NCBI GenBank assembly: GCA_011754105.1
Contig: JAAKDF010000001.1
Coordinates: 80,282 to 144,281 of the forward strand
Reading direction: 5' to 3'
DNA: 64,000 bases
Source: Serratia symbiotica
GTDB lineage: Bacteria > Pseudomonadota > Gammaproteobacteria > Enterobacterales > Enterobacteriaceae
Shown here piece by piece: positions 31,279 through 41,428 of the stretch. The position numbers and the translations under genes are program-made. The number at the start of each line of letters is the position of its first letter. The stretch's first letter is position 1. The notes below the pieces were generated by a model. The model searched no databases, was not told where the DNA came from, and worked only from the letters and a program-made list of their open reading frames with translations.

Positions 31279-31517
31279 TGCATTCCTTTTATTATTACTC
31301 TGCATCTTTCAGTAGCCGTGTGGTTGGCTGCATACGTGAAATCCATCAGACATCACGTACATTAAAACCTCACGTATAACATGTGGCGCTATTATCGCGT
31401 CTATATCCGGTACACAAATAGCTTGAATGAACGTGGGAAAGCGCGCCAGCTTAGGCGTTTGCCGGCTCAGGCGAAAATATCAACGCTGCCTACGGAATTA
31501 GCTATACGTTGTAACGC

Positions 31518-32644
31518 CTACGGGGGACTGACGCTCTCTACCACAGTGCTCTCGCTGTTGTGGAAACGCCCTTGGCCCTCGGCAGCCTGTTGATGTGGCT
31601 GCTGCCCACGCGGCATAGATTCACCGCCCATACTGCTTTGTCCCAGGCTGATGCCTCTCTTGTCCAATGCATGGCACAATTGCGGCATCGCTGCCTCTAC
31701 GTCTGCACTTACCTGCCCATTATCAGAGGCAACAGGCAAAGATGCCTGCTCATCGTCGAGCTTCAGCGTAATTTGTGATGCATATAACTCATGCGGGTAC
31801 AGACGCAGATCGGCGCGCAGTTTGCCAGCGGTTGCGGTGGAACATCAGCATCTGTTGGCTTAGCGCCTGCTGCCGCTCTAGGCTGCTCAACTGCGAGTTC
31901 AACTGTAGTATCGGCGGAGCAGTAACCAGCGCGCTGACGGGTGCTGCAGCCGGTGCAGGGCTCGACACTGGTGGCATCATGGCATAATTTAACGTTGGCT
32001 GCTGTTGGCTATCTGTTTACCGGCTTCAATGCCGGGAGGTCTGGCCATTTTTCTGCCGCACCAGGCTGCAATGCTATCGCGGTGGTTGAGTATGTGTTTT
32101 CCGTTCAGCGTTAGCCTGCGGCTGTGCTGGATGTTCAGTGCTGTTTTCAGCAATCAGCGGCTGTTTAGCTAACGATGCAATTAATTTGCTGCTGGGCCTC
32201 GATAGATGGGGTGTTGCTCTTTTCCGCAAACAACGTGCTAGTCATCGACAGGACGCTGTCTACCTTGGAGCCGACAGCGTTATCCGGTTATATGGTCGCT
32301 TGCTGGCTTGCGGTTATCGACGGTGGCAACAACATTGAGAACAGCGCGTGTAGGCTAGCATTGTCCAGTTAGCTATCAGATGTTGTTGAGAATTGCGTCG
32401 GTTTTTCCGCTTTTGGCTGCTGATCGTCAGTTTGCACAGCGGTGGCCTGCTTACCAGGCAAAGATGTTAAAGCGAGCAGCACATCGCGTTCGCAAAATAT
32501 CGACATCAGCTGATTAGGCTGGGTGCGGTTCAGCACCAGTACTTTTTTATCGTCCGTATTCAGCGCTGTATTGGGCAGAAAGTGTGCGCTGAGCAACTGG
32601 GAAAAGCCAGATGGCAGCGGAGATTGATCTAAAGATAACCGCAT
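31518..32644 (-). pseudogene. fliK: Dead flagellar hook-length control gene fliK
   Basis: The N-terminal piece is LSLDQSPLPSGFSQLL. The C-terminal domain is recognisable as LNSQLSSLERQQALSQQMLMF, then the shifted DVEAAMPQLCHALDKRGISLGQSS. Multiple stops and frameshifts occur. A 56-bp block of pdxB sequence is embedded at 32048-32103. Confidence 0.82.
32048..32103 (+). repeat. 56-bp exact copy of an internal pdxB segment inside dead fliK
   Basis: The run beginning TTTTTCTGCCGCACCAGGCT and ending GAGTATGTGTTTTCCG is identical base for base to 35249-35304 inside pdxB (residues around [16 protein letters not shown]). The flanks differ on both sides. It lies on the plus strand, opposite to fliK, so it is not fliK sequence. 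pdxB itself is ~3.2 kb away in the same orientation. Confidence 0.9.
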
Positions 32645-32960
32645 GTTTGATCCCTTTTATTATCCTGCTGTTGTTCCGCGTTCAGGGAGCGGGTATGCAG
32701 GGTTTTAAAAGCATTCAGCCGTTGTTGCTTGTCTTGCCACTCTTTCACCGCAAGATTTACCTCTTGACTCCAATGAATCAACTGTTGTCGATGCTGGTCG
32801 ATCGCCTGTTCCAAGGTACAGATAAATTGCTGATAGCTTTGCCAGTGAGAAGGGTTCATGCTATCAATTAATTGGTTATTTAGCTTCTGGCGGTACTCAT
32901 CCTGATAGTTAAGCAGCATCGACAGCTGTTGCTCAGCGGACTGTTGGGCCTGGCTTGCCT
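32629..32960 (-). pseudogene. fliJ: Dead flagellar chaperone gene fliJ (N-terminus missing)
   Basis: FliJ is the coiled-coil export chaperone. Text such as SAEQQLSMLLNYQDEYRQKL and YQQFICTLEQAIDQHRQQLI covers the middle and C-terminus. The first ~30 residues are absent, and the fliI end runs almost straight into it through stops. The C-terminus overlaps the fliK start. Confidence 0.85.
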
Positions 32961-32984
32961 AACCTAATTGCTGTGTTGCGTGAC

Positions 32985-34150
32985 GTTAAACAATCAGTTG
33001 CTGCAATTGCTGGCAGGCTTCTTCATAGTAACTTCTTTTAAAAATGCCTTGTTGTAGGTAAGCATCCATTTGTGGATAAAGCGCTATTGATTTGTCCAGT
33101 AACTGGTCGCTGCCTGCGGGGTAGGCCCCGATGTTGATCAGATCGCAGTTGCGCTGTTAGCTGGCTAGCATCTGCTTAAAATTTCGCACCCGACGGGTAA
33201 TGTTCTTAGTCAATCAACGAGGTCATGGCGCGGATAATGGAAGATTTAATGTCAATAGCCGGGTAATGTCCAGCCTCTGCCAGAAGATGCGAAAGTACCA
33301 AATAGCCCTTAAGAATCGCACATGCCGAGTCGGAGATGGGGTCTTTTTGATCATTCCATTCAGTCAATACAGTATAGAATGCGGTGATTGAACCGCCACC
33401 AAAGACACCATTTCCCGCACTTTCCACCAACGCCGCCAGCTTGGCGAACACTGAGGTGAGATAGCCTTTGGTTGCAGGTGGTTTGCCGATTTCCAAGGCT
33501 ATCTCACGCTGCGCGATGGCATAGCGTGTGAGCGAGTCCATGATCAGTAGCACATGCAGGCCGCGATTGCGGAAATCTTCGGCGATGCTCGGGGCGTAGG
33601 CAGCATCCTGCATACGCAGCAGTGGGGAAACATCCGCCGGTGCGGCGATCACTACTAAACACGCCAGGCCTTCAGCACCGAGAATATTCTCGATGAAATC
33701 CTTGACCTCACGGCCGCGTTACACCCATGTCGACAACAATCGCATCGGCCTGGGTGTAACGCGCCATCATGTCTAGCAACACGCTTTTGCCCACGCCGTA
33801 ACCGGCGAACAACCCCATGCGCACAATCAACGGTGCACGGTAGCCGGTTCCCAGCGATTGCTAAGACATCTAGCGGTTTGGTGCTGCCGTCTAATACTCG
33901 CCCCAGCGCCGCTGTGACAAGCGGAAGTTATTTATTAGCGCTCTGTCCTTTTGGGTCAACGAATCGGCTTGGTTGTCTGCCAGGGCACAGCACGCGTTCA
34001 CGCGGCAACAGCCTATATGTAAAATTGCGTTCTCTAGTTGGGCCGGGAAGGGTGCGCACCGTGCCACTCAAGCTCAGTTCCCCATAACGTGTTTCGCCAA
34101 TGCCAGCAAGCTGCTTTGCGGCTGGGCCGCTGACTTTCTGGCCGCTAACG
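32985..34150 (-). pseudogene. fliI: Dead flagellar export ATPase gene fliI, cut by IS
   Basis: FliI powers flagellar type III export. In order: SLSGTVRTLPGPT-region text in an altered frame, [16 protein letters not shown], a broken P-loop region ([14 protein letters not shown] in another frame), then [32 protein letters not shown]... (short motif [18 protein letters not shown]) and, after stops, SDQLLDKSIALYPQMDAYLQQ. The N-terminus is removed at the IS boundary at 34151. No complete ATPase core can be made. Confidence 0.88.
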
Positions 34151-34732
34151 GAGTTGTTGAATAAATCGAACATTTGGCCGGCACTAGGATCCAATCACTC
34201 TACTTCTGTCAAAATAGCGATATTGCGTAGCCAAGCAAAAGTTCAAGATCACCAACTAGAAGGCTTACAACAACGCCCTTATCCCTCGAGGTTACTCATT
34301 TTCTGGGTCGATGAAACGGCACTTCACGCCTGGTACTGCGAGGCAAAACCTTCTCTGCGTAGTCGCATACAACATTATTCTAATATGGCAATAACCAGCG
34401 TATTGATGCTGAAACGGATTTATTTCGGCTTGACTATGCAGACCGAAATCAGGCGGTAGCGAACCAGCGCCTGACTGAAGACAGCACACGATGAAAAGTA
34501 TGACAGGCTACTACCGAAGTTTGATAGCCGAAACGGCGATGTACAGAGTAAAAAAGCTATTTGGTTGTTACCTTTTGCTGCGAGATTATGATGTGCAAGT
34601 TGCAGATGCTATGGCCATGCTGTGCATTAAACAAGATAACGCTCGCCAGTATGGCAGAAAGTATACGCGGTGCCTGAAAGATGCCTATTCAGGGGACTCC
34701 TTATTCTAAATCCGATTTATTTAACAAAGACC
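34151..34732 (+). mobile_element. IS903-like element with internal deletion
   Basis: Both ends are present (GAGTTGTTGAATAAATCGAAC ... TCCGATTTATTTAACAAAGACC). The transposase start (FKITN-like, then WVDETALHAWYCEAKPSLRS) and MAITSVLMLKRI are readable, and so is the C-terminus IAETAMYRVKKLFG. About 450 bases of the middle are missing. It separates the fliI relic from the pdxB block. Confidence 0.85.
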
Positions 34733-35000
34733 ATTCTTATCTATTTCTCAAAGTTATGCCAATTACCTTTCTGATGTTACGTCTCCACTTGACTATTATC
34801 CAGTATAATTAAATGGTCTTAATCAAAAGAATGTGAAAATAATATTACCTCAATCCCCTATCCAGAAAAATAATCTGCCATCGTCCGAGAACAAGTTTTT
34901 GGTACTGACGCCCCCCAAGTGCTTCCGTCGGATATAATTCATGTGGCACACTATTTACACTATTTCATAGGTTAGTTGTGTTAAAGAGTTGGAGAACGCA

Positions 35001-36122
35001 GTGAGAATTCTAGTTGATGAAAATATGCCCTATGTGGCTGAGCTATTCAGTCGCCTGGGTGATGTACAGGTGGTGCCAGGTCGCCAGATCCAGCGTGATG
35101 CGCTAGCGGACGCCAAGGCACTAATGGTGCGTTCGGTTACCCAGGTAAATGCGGAATTGCTGGCTGGTAGCCGCGTTAGTTTTGTCGGCACCGCCACCGC
35201 CGGCACCGACCACATTGATGAAGCTTGGCTTCAGCAGCAAGGCATCGTTTTTTCTGCCGCACCAGGCTGCAATGCTATCGCGGTGGTTGAGTATGTGTTT
35301 TCCGCTTTACTGGTGCTTGCTGAACGTGATGGTTTCCAACTGCGTGATAAAACCATAGGTATCGTCGGCACGGGTAACGTTGGCTCGCGTCTAGATGCGC
35401 GCCTGAAAGCATTAGGCGTTCGTACGCTATTATGTGATCCACCGCGCGCAGTGCGCGGTGACGGGGGGGAGTTTTTGCCGCTGGAGAAGCTGGTGGCAGA
35501 AGCTGATGTCCTTACTTTTCATACGCCGCTGAATAAGTCTGGCCCTTATACCTCGTGGCATCTGGCTGATGCTGATCTGCTAGCAGCACTACCGGACAAC
35601 CGTATTCTGATTAATGCCTGCCGTGGCGCGGTGGTCGACAACGCAGCGCTGTTGCAGGCGTTAGAAAAGGGCAAAAAACTGAGCACGGTGATGGACGTTT
35701 GGGAGCCGGAGCCGGCTCTTTCACCGCTATTGCTGGCAAAGGTAGACATCGGCACCGCGCATATCGCGGGCTATACTCTGGAGGGCAAAGCGCGCGGCAC
35801 AACGCAAGTATTTGAGGCCTACAGCTGTTATCTTGGGCAGCCACAACATATTGCATTAGCCTCACTGCTGCCGATAGCAGAATTCTGCTATATCGAACTT
35901 AATGGGGTGTTGGATGAAGTCAAATTAAAACGATTGATTCACTTGGTGTATGATGTGCGCCGTGATGACGCGCTGCTGCGCAATGTCGTCGGGCTGACGG
36001 GTGAATTTGATCGCCTGCGCAAAAACTATAAGGAGCGCCGCGAATGGTCTTCTCTACGCGTTCAGTGCCATAAAAGTGCCAGTGCTGAGTTGCTTCTTGA
36101 GCTAGGTTTCAACGTCCTATGA
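35001..36122 (+). CDS. pdxB: Erythronate-4-phosphate dehydrogenase
   Basis: PdxB carries out the second step of the DXP-dependent pyridoxal phosphate pathway. I favour the GTG at 35001 ([19 protein letters not shown]), preceded by TTGGAG; the ATG at 34989 would add four residues. Length is ~373 against 378 in E. coli. It has the D-2-hydroxyacid dehydrogenase fold: [19 protein letters not shown] loop [11 protein letters not shown], catalytic Arg in NACRGAVVD, and His in [16 protein letters not shown]. The PdxB-specific C-terminal domain ([15 protein letters not shown]) is complete. It is intact between two IS remnants. Confidence 0.95.
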   Translation: MRILVDENMPYVAELFSRLGDVQVVPGRQIQRDALADAKALMVRSVTQVNAELLAGSRVSFVGTATAGTDHIDEAWLQQQGIVFSAAPGCNAIAVVEYVFSALLVLAERDGFQLRDKTIGIVGTGNVGSRLDARLKALGVRTLLCDPPRAVRGDGGEFLPLEKLVAEADVLTFHTPLNKSGPYTSWHLADADLLAALPDNRILINACRGAVVDNAALLQALEKGKKLSTVMDVWEPEPALSPLLLAKVDIGTAHIAGYTLEGKARGTTQVFEAYSCYLGQPQHIALASLLPIAEFCYIELNGVLDEVKLKRLIHLVYDVRRDDALLRNVVGLTGEFDRLRKNYKERREWSSLRVQCHKSASAELLLELGFNVL

Positions 36123-36142
36123 ATATTCCGTAAGGTTTTATT

Positions 36143-36730
36143 AGCTTTGTTGAATAAATTGGATTTGGAATAAATAGTCCCCTGAATGGGCATTTTTCAG
36201 GCAACGCGTACAGTTTCTGGCATACCGGCCAGAGTTATCTTATTTAATGCACAGATCATGGCCATAGCCTCTGCAACTTGCGCATCATAATATCGCAGCA
36301 ACAGGTGACTACCAAATAGCTGTTTTACTCTGTACATAGCTGTTTCGGCTATCGAACGTCGTCGATGGTAGCTTGTCATACCTTCCCTCCGTGTGTTGTT
36401 TTAGGTCAGGCGCTGGTTCGCTACCGCCTGATTTCGGTCTGCATAGTCAGGCCTAAATAAATCCGTTTCATCATCAATACGCTGTTCATTGCCATATTAG
36501 AATAATGTTGTATGCGACCACGCAGAGAAGGTTTTGCCTCGCAGTACTAGGCGTGAATTGCCGTTTTATCCATCTATAAAGTGAGTAAACCCCGAGTGAT
36601 AAGGGCGTTGTTGTAAGCCTTCCAGTTGGTGATCTTAAACTTTTGCTTAGCCACGTAATGTCGCTATTTTGACAGAATAAGAGTCATCTAATCCTCGTGA
36701 TGGAAAAATGTTCGATTTATTCAACAACAT
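36143..36730 (-). mobile_element. IS903-like element with internal deletion (minus orientation)
   Basis: It runs from AGCTTTGTTGAATAAATTGGA to TTCGATTTATTCAACAACAT. On the minus strand the C-terminal transposase YHRRRSIAETAMYRVKQLFG ... ALNKITLAGMPETVRV is uninterrupted for 60 codons, while the middle is missing and the start is degraded. Structure and size resemble the copy at 34151 in opposite orientation, so the pair brackets pdxB as inverted repeats. Confidence 0.85.
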
Positions 36731-36744
36731 TAAGAATAATTATC

Positions 36745-37520
36745 ATGAGTCTACTGTTCCCGTTGCTAGCAGTGCTGATCTGGTTAATCAGTGCCTCTGG
36801 TTAATCAGTTCCATAGTCAACAAACTCGCCGTCATTACCATCGATCCGGCAGCTATCTACTTCTACCGCTGGCTACTGGCGCTAATCATCCTGACACCCT
36901 TTGTATTGCTGGGGTAATCGTCAACCGACAGGCAGTACGTGTCAATGGGTAGAAACTGCTGGTACTCGGGCTGCTGGGTATGGTGCTGTATAATAGGCCT
37001 ACTTATGCTGCGCACAGCGTCAGTGCACTGTTTATTTTATAGGCATCATCGCTTCCTTAATCCCGCTATTGACCATATTGATCAGTCTGGTATATTGCTA
37101 CAACAGGGTATCGGCAAGGGAGAATTGAGGATGTTAGCCGCCATCTTCTTGTACGCGCTATACAGCGTGTTAACCAAACGTTGGAATATTGCCCTGCCTA
37201 ATTGGCAGTAACTGTAAGTACAGATCCTGTTTGCCGTCGTGCTACCGCTACTAGATTTTCTGCTGGGGCAGGATATCAGGATCGATAGTCATAACATACC
37301 TGTGATACTGTTTGTCATCATCCAGGCCTCGATCATTGCCCCTTTCTTTTAGATTCAAGGCGTTATGCGCCTGTGGGCTAATACCGCCGCTCTATTTATG
37401 AACTTATACACCGGTGTTCACCGCCATCATTCTCCTGTAGCCAGCGCGCAAAAATACCTACCACCGGGGGTATATTATGCAAGGATCAGGACAAACGTTG
37501 AAAATGCGCCGCCAAAACGC
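36745..37520 (+). pseudogene. Dead EamA/DMT-family transporter
   Basis: Text reads MSLLFPLLAVLIWLIS..., VNKLAVITIDPAAIYFYRWLL, LIILTPFVLLG, MLAAIFLYALYSVLTKRWNI and FFVIIQASIIAPFF-like segments. These are hydrophobic helices typical of the ten-helix drug/metabolite transporters. Repeated stops (for example after LINQCLWLISS region shifts and VLLG) and frameshifts destroy it. The substrate is unknown. Confidence 0.78.
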
Positions 37521-37641
37521 TGTGCTCCACCAATCGCTCCTAGCGCAGGCCAAAAAAATACTATTTTCCCTTTACTCAGTTTTCATTTACCGCGCATTGC
37601 TTTATCTGTAGCACCTTATTTACAGCACTAAAAGATGTTTT

Positions 37642-38673
37642 ATGACTAATACTTTCGTCAAAGGGTTACTTCTGAGTACAGTAATCACCCTGCTTTCTGC
37701 CTGCAACAAACCGTAATCTCTCCCGCAGATCGACATAAATAGCAAAACTATGGGTACCTTTTATAGCGTTAAAGTAAGTGGTGATATCTCTGTCAGCAAA
37801 GAGCAGTTACAGAAGCAGATCGATGCTCTGCTAGAACAGGCCAACGACGATATTTCCACCTATCGTATCGATTCGGTGCTGTCTCGCTTTAATCATTCCC
37901 GCAGCACTAACCCACAAGCCATTCCGCGCGGCATGGCAAATATCATACTGATGGCTCAGCGCATTGTCCACGATACCGGTGGTTCCATGGACATTACCAT
38001 TGGCCCGTTGGTGAACCTGTGGGGCTTTGGGTCGTACAAACACCCGATCAAGGTACCGATCCAGCAGGAAATAGCAGCGGCGCAGAAGAAGGTAGGTTTA
38101 CAGCACCTGAATCTGTTCAGTGACAGCCGGGGAGAATGGTTACAGAAAGATTTGCCTGATATGTCTGTCGATCTCTCGACTTTGGGTGAAGGCTATGGTA
38201 CCGATGAACTGGTGCGTCTTATGACGCGCAACGGCATCACTAATTATCTGGTTTCGGTAGGCGGCGCAGTATCGGCACACGGTGTTAACAGTCAGTGTAA
38301 ACCCTGGCGAGTAGCAATCCAGAAACCAACCGATCGTGAGAATGCCGTGCAAGCCCTGGTCGATTTACAGGGCTACAGCATTAGCACAGCTGGCAGCTAT
38401 CGTAACTATTTTGAGCAAGATGGCCAGCACTATTCGCATCTTATCGATCCAATCACAGGCAAGCCAATTCAACATCGGCTAGTTTCCGCTACGGTGATCG
38501 CTTCTACCGCGCTAGAATCTGATAGCTGGGATACTGGGCTGATGGTGTTGGACACAGACAAAGCATTACAGTTAGCGCAAGAAAAAGGGCTAGCGGCATA
38601 TCTGATCAGCAAAACTAACGATGGCTTTAGTACGGTGATGACGCCGCAGTTCAAGGCATTTCTGATGCAATAA
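37642..38673 (+). pseudogene. apbE: apbE (FAD:protein FMN transferase) with an early stop; body intact
   Basis: ApbE attaches FMN to proteins such as NqrC/RnfG in the periplasm. The lipoprotein signal MTNTFVKGLLLSTVITLLSAC ends in a lipobox, but a TAA follows three codons later (37714). The same frame then stays open for 307 codons from ATG 37750, with KTMGTFYSVKVSG, MDITIGPLVNLWGFG, DLSTLGEGYGTD, SVGGAVSAHG and the metal-binding DSWDTGLMVL. A product from 37750 would lack export, so it would be misplaced. The body shows no other damage, which points to a recent stop or an alternative start. Confidence 0.82.
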
Positions 38674-39029
38674 GATAAAAAGATTAGAGTAAACTGATCT
38701 GGGGGAAAGGAAGATATGCACCTGATTTCTTTATTAAAGCTTGCACATTCCATCATCAACAATGCACTTTCACTCCACAATGTCACTACAAAATCTCGCT
38801 TCCCCAACGAGAGAACTGTTGATCAGTGGGTTATACATTGTTTAGGTATCTACGTGTCATATTCATGTAACAATATTAGCCCGATGATTTAAATGGCCGT
38901 GGAAAACAGTTCTACGCCAAACTACCTCGCACGCCAGCCTAACCTAGTGGTGGGGTAATGAGCTGGCATTTGGATACGCCGTGCATTGCTCAGATAGCGA
39001 GCAATCGAATCTGAATGATCAATTTATCT
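38674..39029. other. Non-coding gap between apbE and the tRNA-Asn promoter
   Basis: About 356 bases with no recognisable gene. I see no IS end and no convincing terminator. Confidence 0.5.
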
Positions 39030-39058
39030 TTGACACTTCTAGGGAGGCTGGATACGAT
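39030..39058 (+). promoter_or_regulatory. Sigma70-type promoter for tRNA-Asn
   Basis: TTGACA (39030-39035), a 17-base spacer and TACGAT (39053-39058) lie 18 bases before the mature tRNA. The GC-rich bases after the -10 (gctcg) suit a stable-RNA promoter. Confidence 0.75.
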
Positions 39059-39076
39059 ACGCTCGTTTTACACGAT

Positions 39077-39152
39077 TCCTCTGTAGTTCAGTCGGTAGAA
39101 CGGCGGACTGTTAATCCGTATGTCACTGGTTCGATTCCAGTCAGGGGAGCCA
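39077..39152 (+). tRNA. asn tRNA: tRNA-Asn (GTT anticodon)
   Basis: A 76-nt cloverleaf with acceptor TCCTCTG/CAGGGGA (one T:G wobble), anticodon loop ctGTTaa, T-arm ctggTTCGATTccag and encoded GCCA. It matches enteric tRNA-Asn almost base for base. The 3' end is followed by an integrase relic, marking it as a former attachment site. Confidence 0.97.
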
Positions 39153-39312
39153 AATTATTGCTTTCAGGCATACTCATAAGTACCCACATAATTAGACTTC
39201 AATAAGTCAGTCTAAAAAATACTCCTGATGCGTATCTAGTTCTCCATATGCATACGGTAAAATTAGTGATATGATTCATGGTCACTTCAGTTCAATAATA
39301 GAGCTGATCACC

Positions 39313-39835
39313 CAGCTTACCTGTCAGACGCGCAAATCCATAATATCAAGCCTTCTGATAACCCCTTTTTAAACTGACAGATTCTCACTGCTCCGTATTC
39401 TGCTTGTTAATTCGGGCGGTTCCCAACCCTCTGATATCTCAAATATCGCTGTCAATTGCGCCGCCGGTTAAAAATTAGTATCTCGCCCTGCCTCTGGCAC
39501 AGTTGCCAGGACTACTGGAGCGTATCGTTGACTACTAGCAGGGGCGGCAGTTAACAAGGCTGGCGGTAATCCTGACATTGCATCTGTTTGTCCGCTCCAG
39601 CGAACTGCGTTTTGCCTGCTGGAACGAGATTGATTTCAGATATAAAATCTGGATCATTCCAGCCGCACTGGAAAAATTGAGAAAGTGCGATTTTCTAGTC
39701 GTGGTGCAAAATACGCACTCCACATATCGTGACGCTTTCCCACCAGGCTATTGCCATTCTGAAACAGATAAAAGAAATCTCCGGTCATCTAAATCTGGTG
39801 GTCTCCGGTAACCATAAACCGTATAAGCCGATGAG
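39313..39835 (+). pseudogene. P4-type tyrosine integrase relic next to tRNA-Asn
   Basis: Fragments in several frames match P4-family integrases: an N-terminal piece (SDNPFKLTDSH, LLVNSGGSQ), then LPGLLERIVDY-stop-QGRQLTRLAVILTL followed by LFVRSSELRFACWNEIDF, and, shifted, QAIAILKQIKEISGHLNLV and NHKPYKPM. The catalytic Arg region (RSSELRF) is visible; the C-terminal HxxR..Y part is cut off by an IS at 39836. The N-terminal and middle parts are brought together by deletion. Confidence 0.8.
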
Positions 39836-40071
39836 GGCTTTGTTGAATAAATTGGATTTGGAATAAAGAGCCCCATGAAGGGGCATATTTCAGGCAACGC
39901 ATACATTTCCTGGCATACCTGCTAGCGTCATCTTGTTTTTAATGCACAGATCATGGCCATAGCCTCTGCAACTTGCGCATCATACGCTCGCAGTGATAGA
40001 GGTGACCACCAAATAAATAAGAGTGATCTAATCATCGTGCCGGATAAATATTCGATTTATTCAACAACGCC
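39836..40071 (-). mobile_element. IS903-like remnant with large internal deletion
   Basis: It begins GGCTTTGTTGAATAAATTGG and ends ATTTATTCAACAACGCC, 236 bp in total. It holds the transposase C-terminal codons (minus strand) joined to the left end. It divides the integrase relic from the waaA block. Confidence 0.82.
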
Positions 40072-40150
40072 CAGCAAGTTACCAAATTAGCGCCTTTCTC
40101 TCTCAATTATGGTACTATTCTTAATAGTCTATATAAATGAAGTTCATAGA

Positions 40151-41428
40151 ATGTTGCTACGTTTTTATCAGGTACTACTCTACCTTATGCAACCCCTGAT
40201 TTGGCTCCGCCTACTGATGCGTAGCCGCAAAGCTACAGCTTACAGGAATCGCTGGGCAGAGCGTTATGGCTATTGCACCGGCAAAGTGCTACCAGGCGGT
40301 ATCATGCTGCATTCCGTTTCTGTCGGCGAAACGCTGGCCGCTATCCCCCTGGTGCGAGCGTTGCGTCACCACTACCCCTATTTACCGATCACTGTTACCA
40401 CGATGACCCTAACGGGTTCAGAGCGCGTACAATCAGCCTTTGGTAAAGATGTACACCATGTCTATCTTCCTTACGACCTACATGGCGCTATAAAGCGTTT
40501 TCTCGACCAGGTGGATCCCAAACTGGTGATCATCATGGAAACCGAGCTATGGCCAAACCTGATTCACGCGCTGCATCAGCGGCATATTCCTCTAGTGATC
40601 GCCAACGCACGTCTCTCAGTACGCTCTGCCGCAGGTTATAAAAAAATCGGCGGTTTTGTCCGCAACATGTTGCACCGCATTACGTTGATCGCCGCACAGA
40701 ATCAGGAAGATGGTGATCGCTTAGTAGAACTTGGTCTGAAACGCTCGCAGCTTACCGTAACTGGTAGCCTGAAATTCGACATCTCTGTCACGCCGGAACT
40801 GGCTGCTCGTGCCGTTACCCTGCGACGACAATGGGCACCGCACCGCCCGGTGTGGATCGCCACCAGCACCCATGATGGTGAAGAACGCATTTTGCTGGCA
40901 GCACAGCGCAAACTTCTGGAAAAACACCCCTATTTATTGCTGATCCTGGTGCCGCGCCACCCAGAACGCTTCGCGACTGCTAAATATTTGGTACAAAAAG
41001 CCGGATTCAGCTATATCCGGCGTAGCTGTGGTGAAATCCCTTCCGGCAGCACGCAAATAGTGATCGGTGACACTATGGGCGAACTCATGCTTCTGTATGG
41101 CATTGCCGACCTGGCCTTTATCGGTGGTAGCTTTGTCGAACGTGGTGGACACAACCCGTTGGAGGCCGCAGCTCACGCTATCCCGGTGCTCATGGGGCCA
41201 CATACCTTCAACTTCAATGATATATGTGCTAAGCTGTCACAGGCTAAAGGGTTGATTACCGTGGAAGATACAGAGTCATTGGTAAAGGAAGTAGAAACCC
41301 TACTAACTGACGAAGGCTATCGCCGTGACTATGGTCGCCATGCGGTGGAAGTGCTGTATCAGAATCAGGGAGCATTGCAGCGCCTCCTGCAACTGTTAAA
41401 ACCGCATCTGCCGCCTCGTTGCCATTAA
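40151..41428 (+). CDS. waaA: 3-deoxy-D-manno-octulosonic acid transferase (KDO transferase)
   Basis: WaaA adds two KDO residues to lipid IVA in LPS assembly. I start at ATG 40151 (MLLRFYQVLLYLMQPL), giving 425 residues, exactly the E. coli length; the track start adds 14 residues from a poor leader. An N-terminal membrane anchor is followed by the GT30 domain (GGIMLHSVSVGETLA, METELWPNLIHAL, GSFVERGGHNPLEAAAHA). kdsA, the KDO synthase, is also intact in this window. Its stop abuts the waaE start. Confidence 0.96.
   Translation: MLLRFYQVLLYLMQPLIWLRLLMRSRKATAYRNRWAERYGYCTGKVLPGGIMLHSVSVGETLAAIPLVRALRHHYPYLPITVTTMTLTGSERVQSAFGKDVHHVYLPYDLHGAIKRFLDQVDPKLVIIMETELWPNLIHALHQRHIPLVIANARLSVRSAAGYKKIGGFVRNMLHRITLIAAQNQEDGDRLVELGLKRSQLTVTGSLKFDISVTPELAARAVTLRRQWAPHRPVWIATSTHDGEERILLAAQRKLLEKHPYLLLILVPRHPERFATAKYLVQKAGFSYIRRSCGEIPSGSTQIVIGDTMGELMLLYGIADLAFIGGSFVERGGHNPLEAAAHAIPVLMGPHTFNFNDICAKLSQAKGLITVEDTESLVKEVETLLTDEGYRRDYGRHAVEVLYQNQGALQRLLQLLKPHLPPRCH

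Noticed and set aside
31381-32372. Several overlapping + strand ORFs of 60-70 codons
   Set aside because: They are antisense to fliK relic text on the minus strand.
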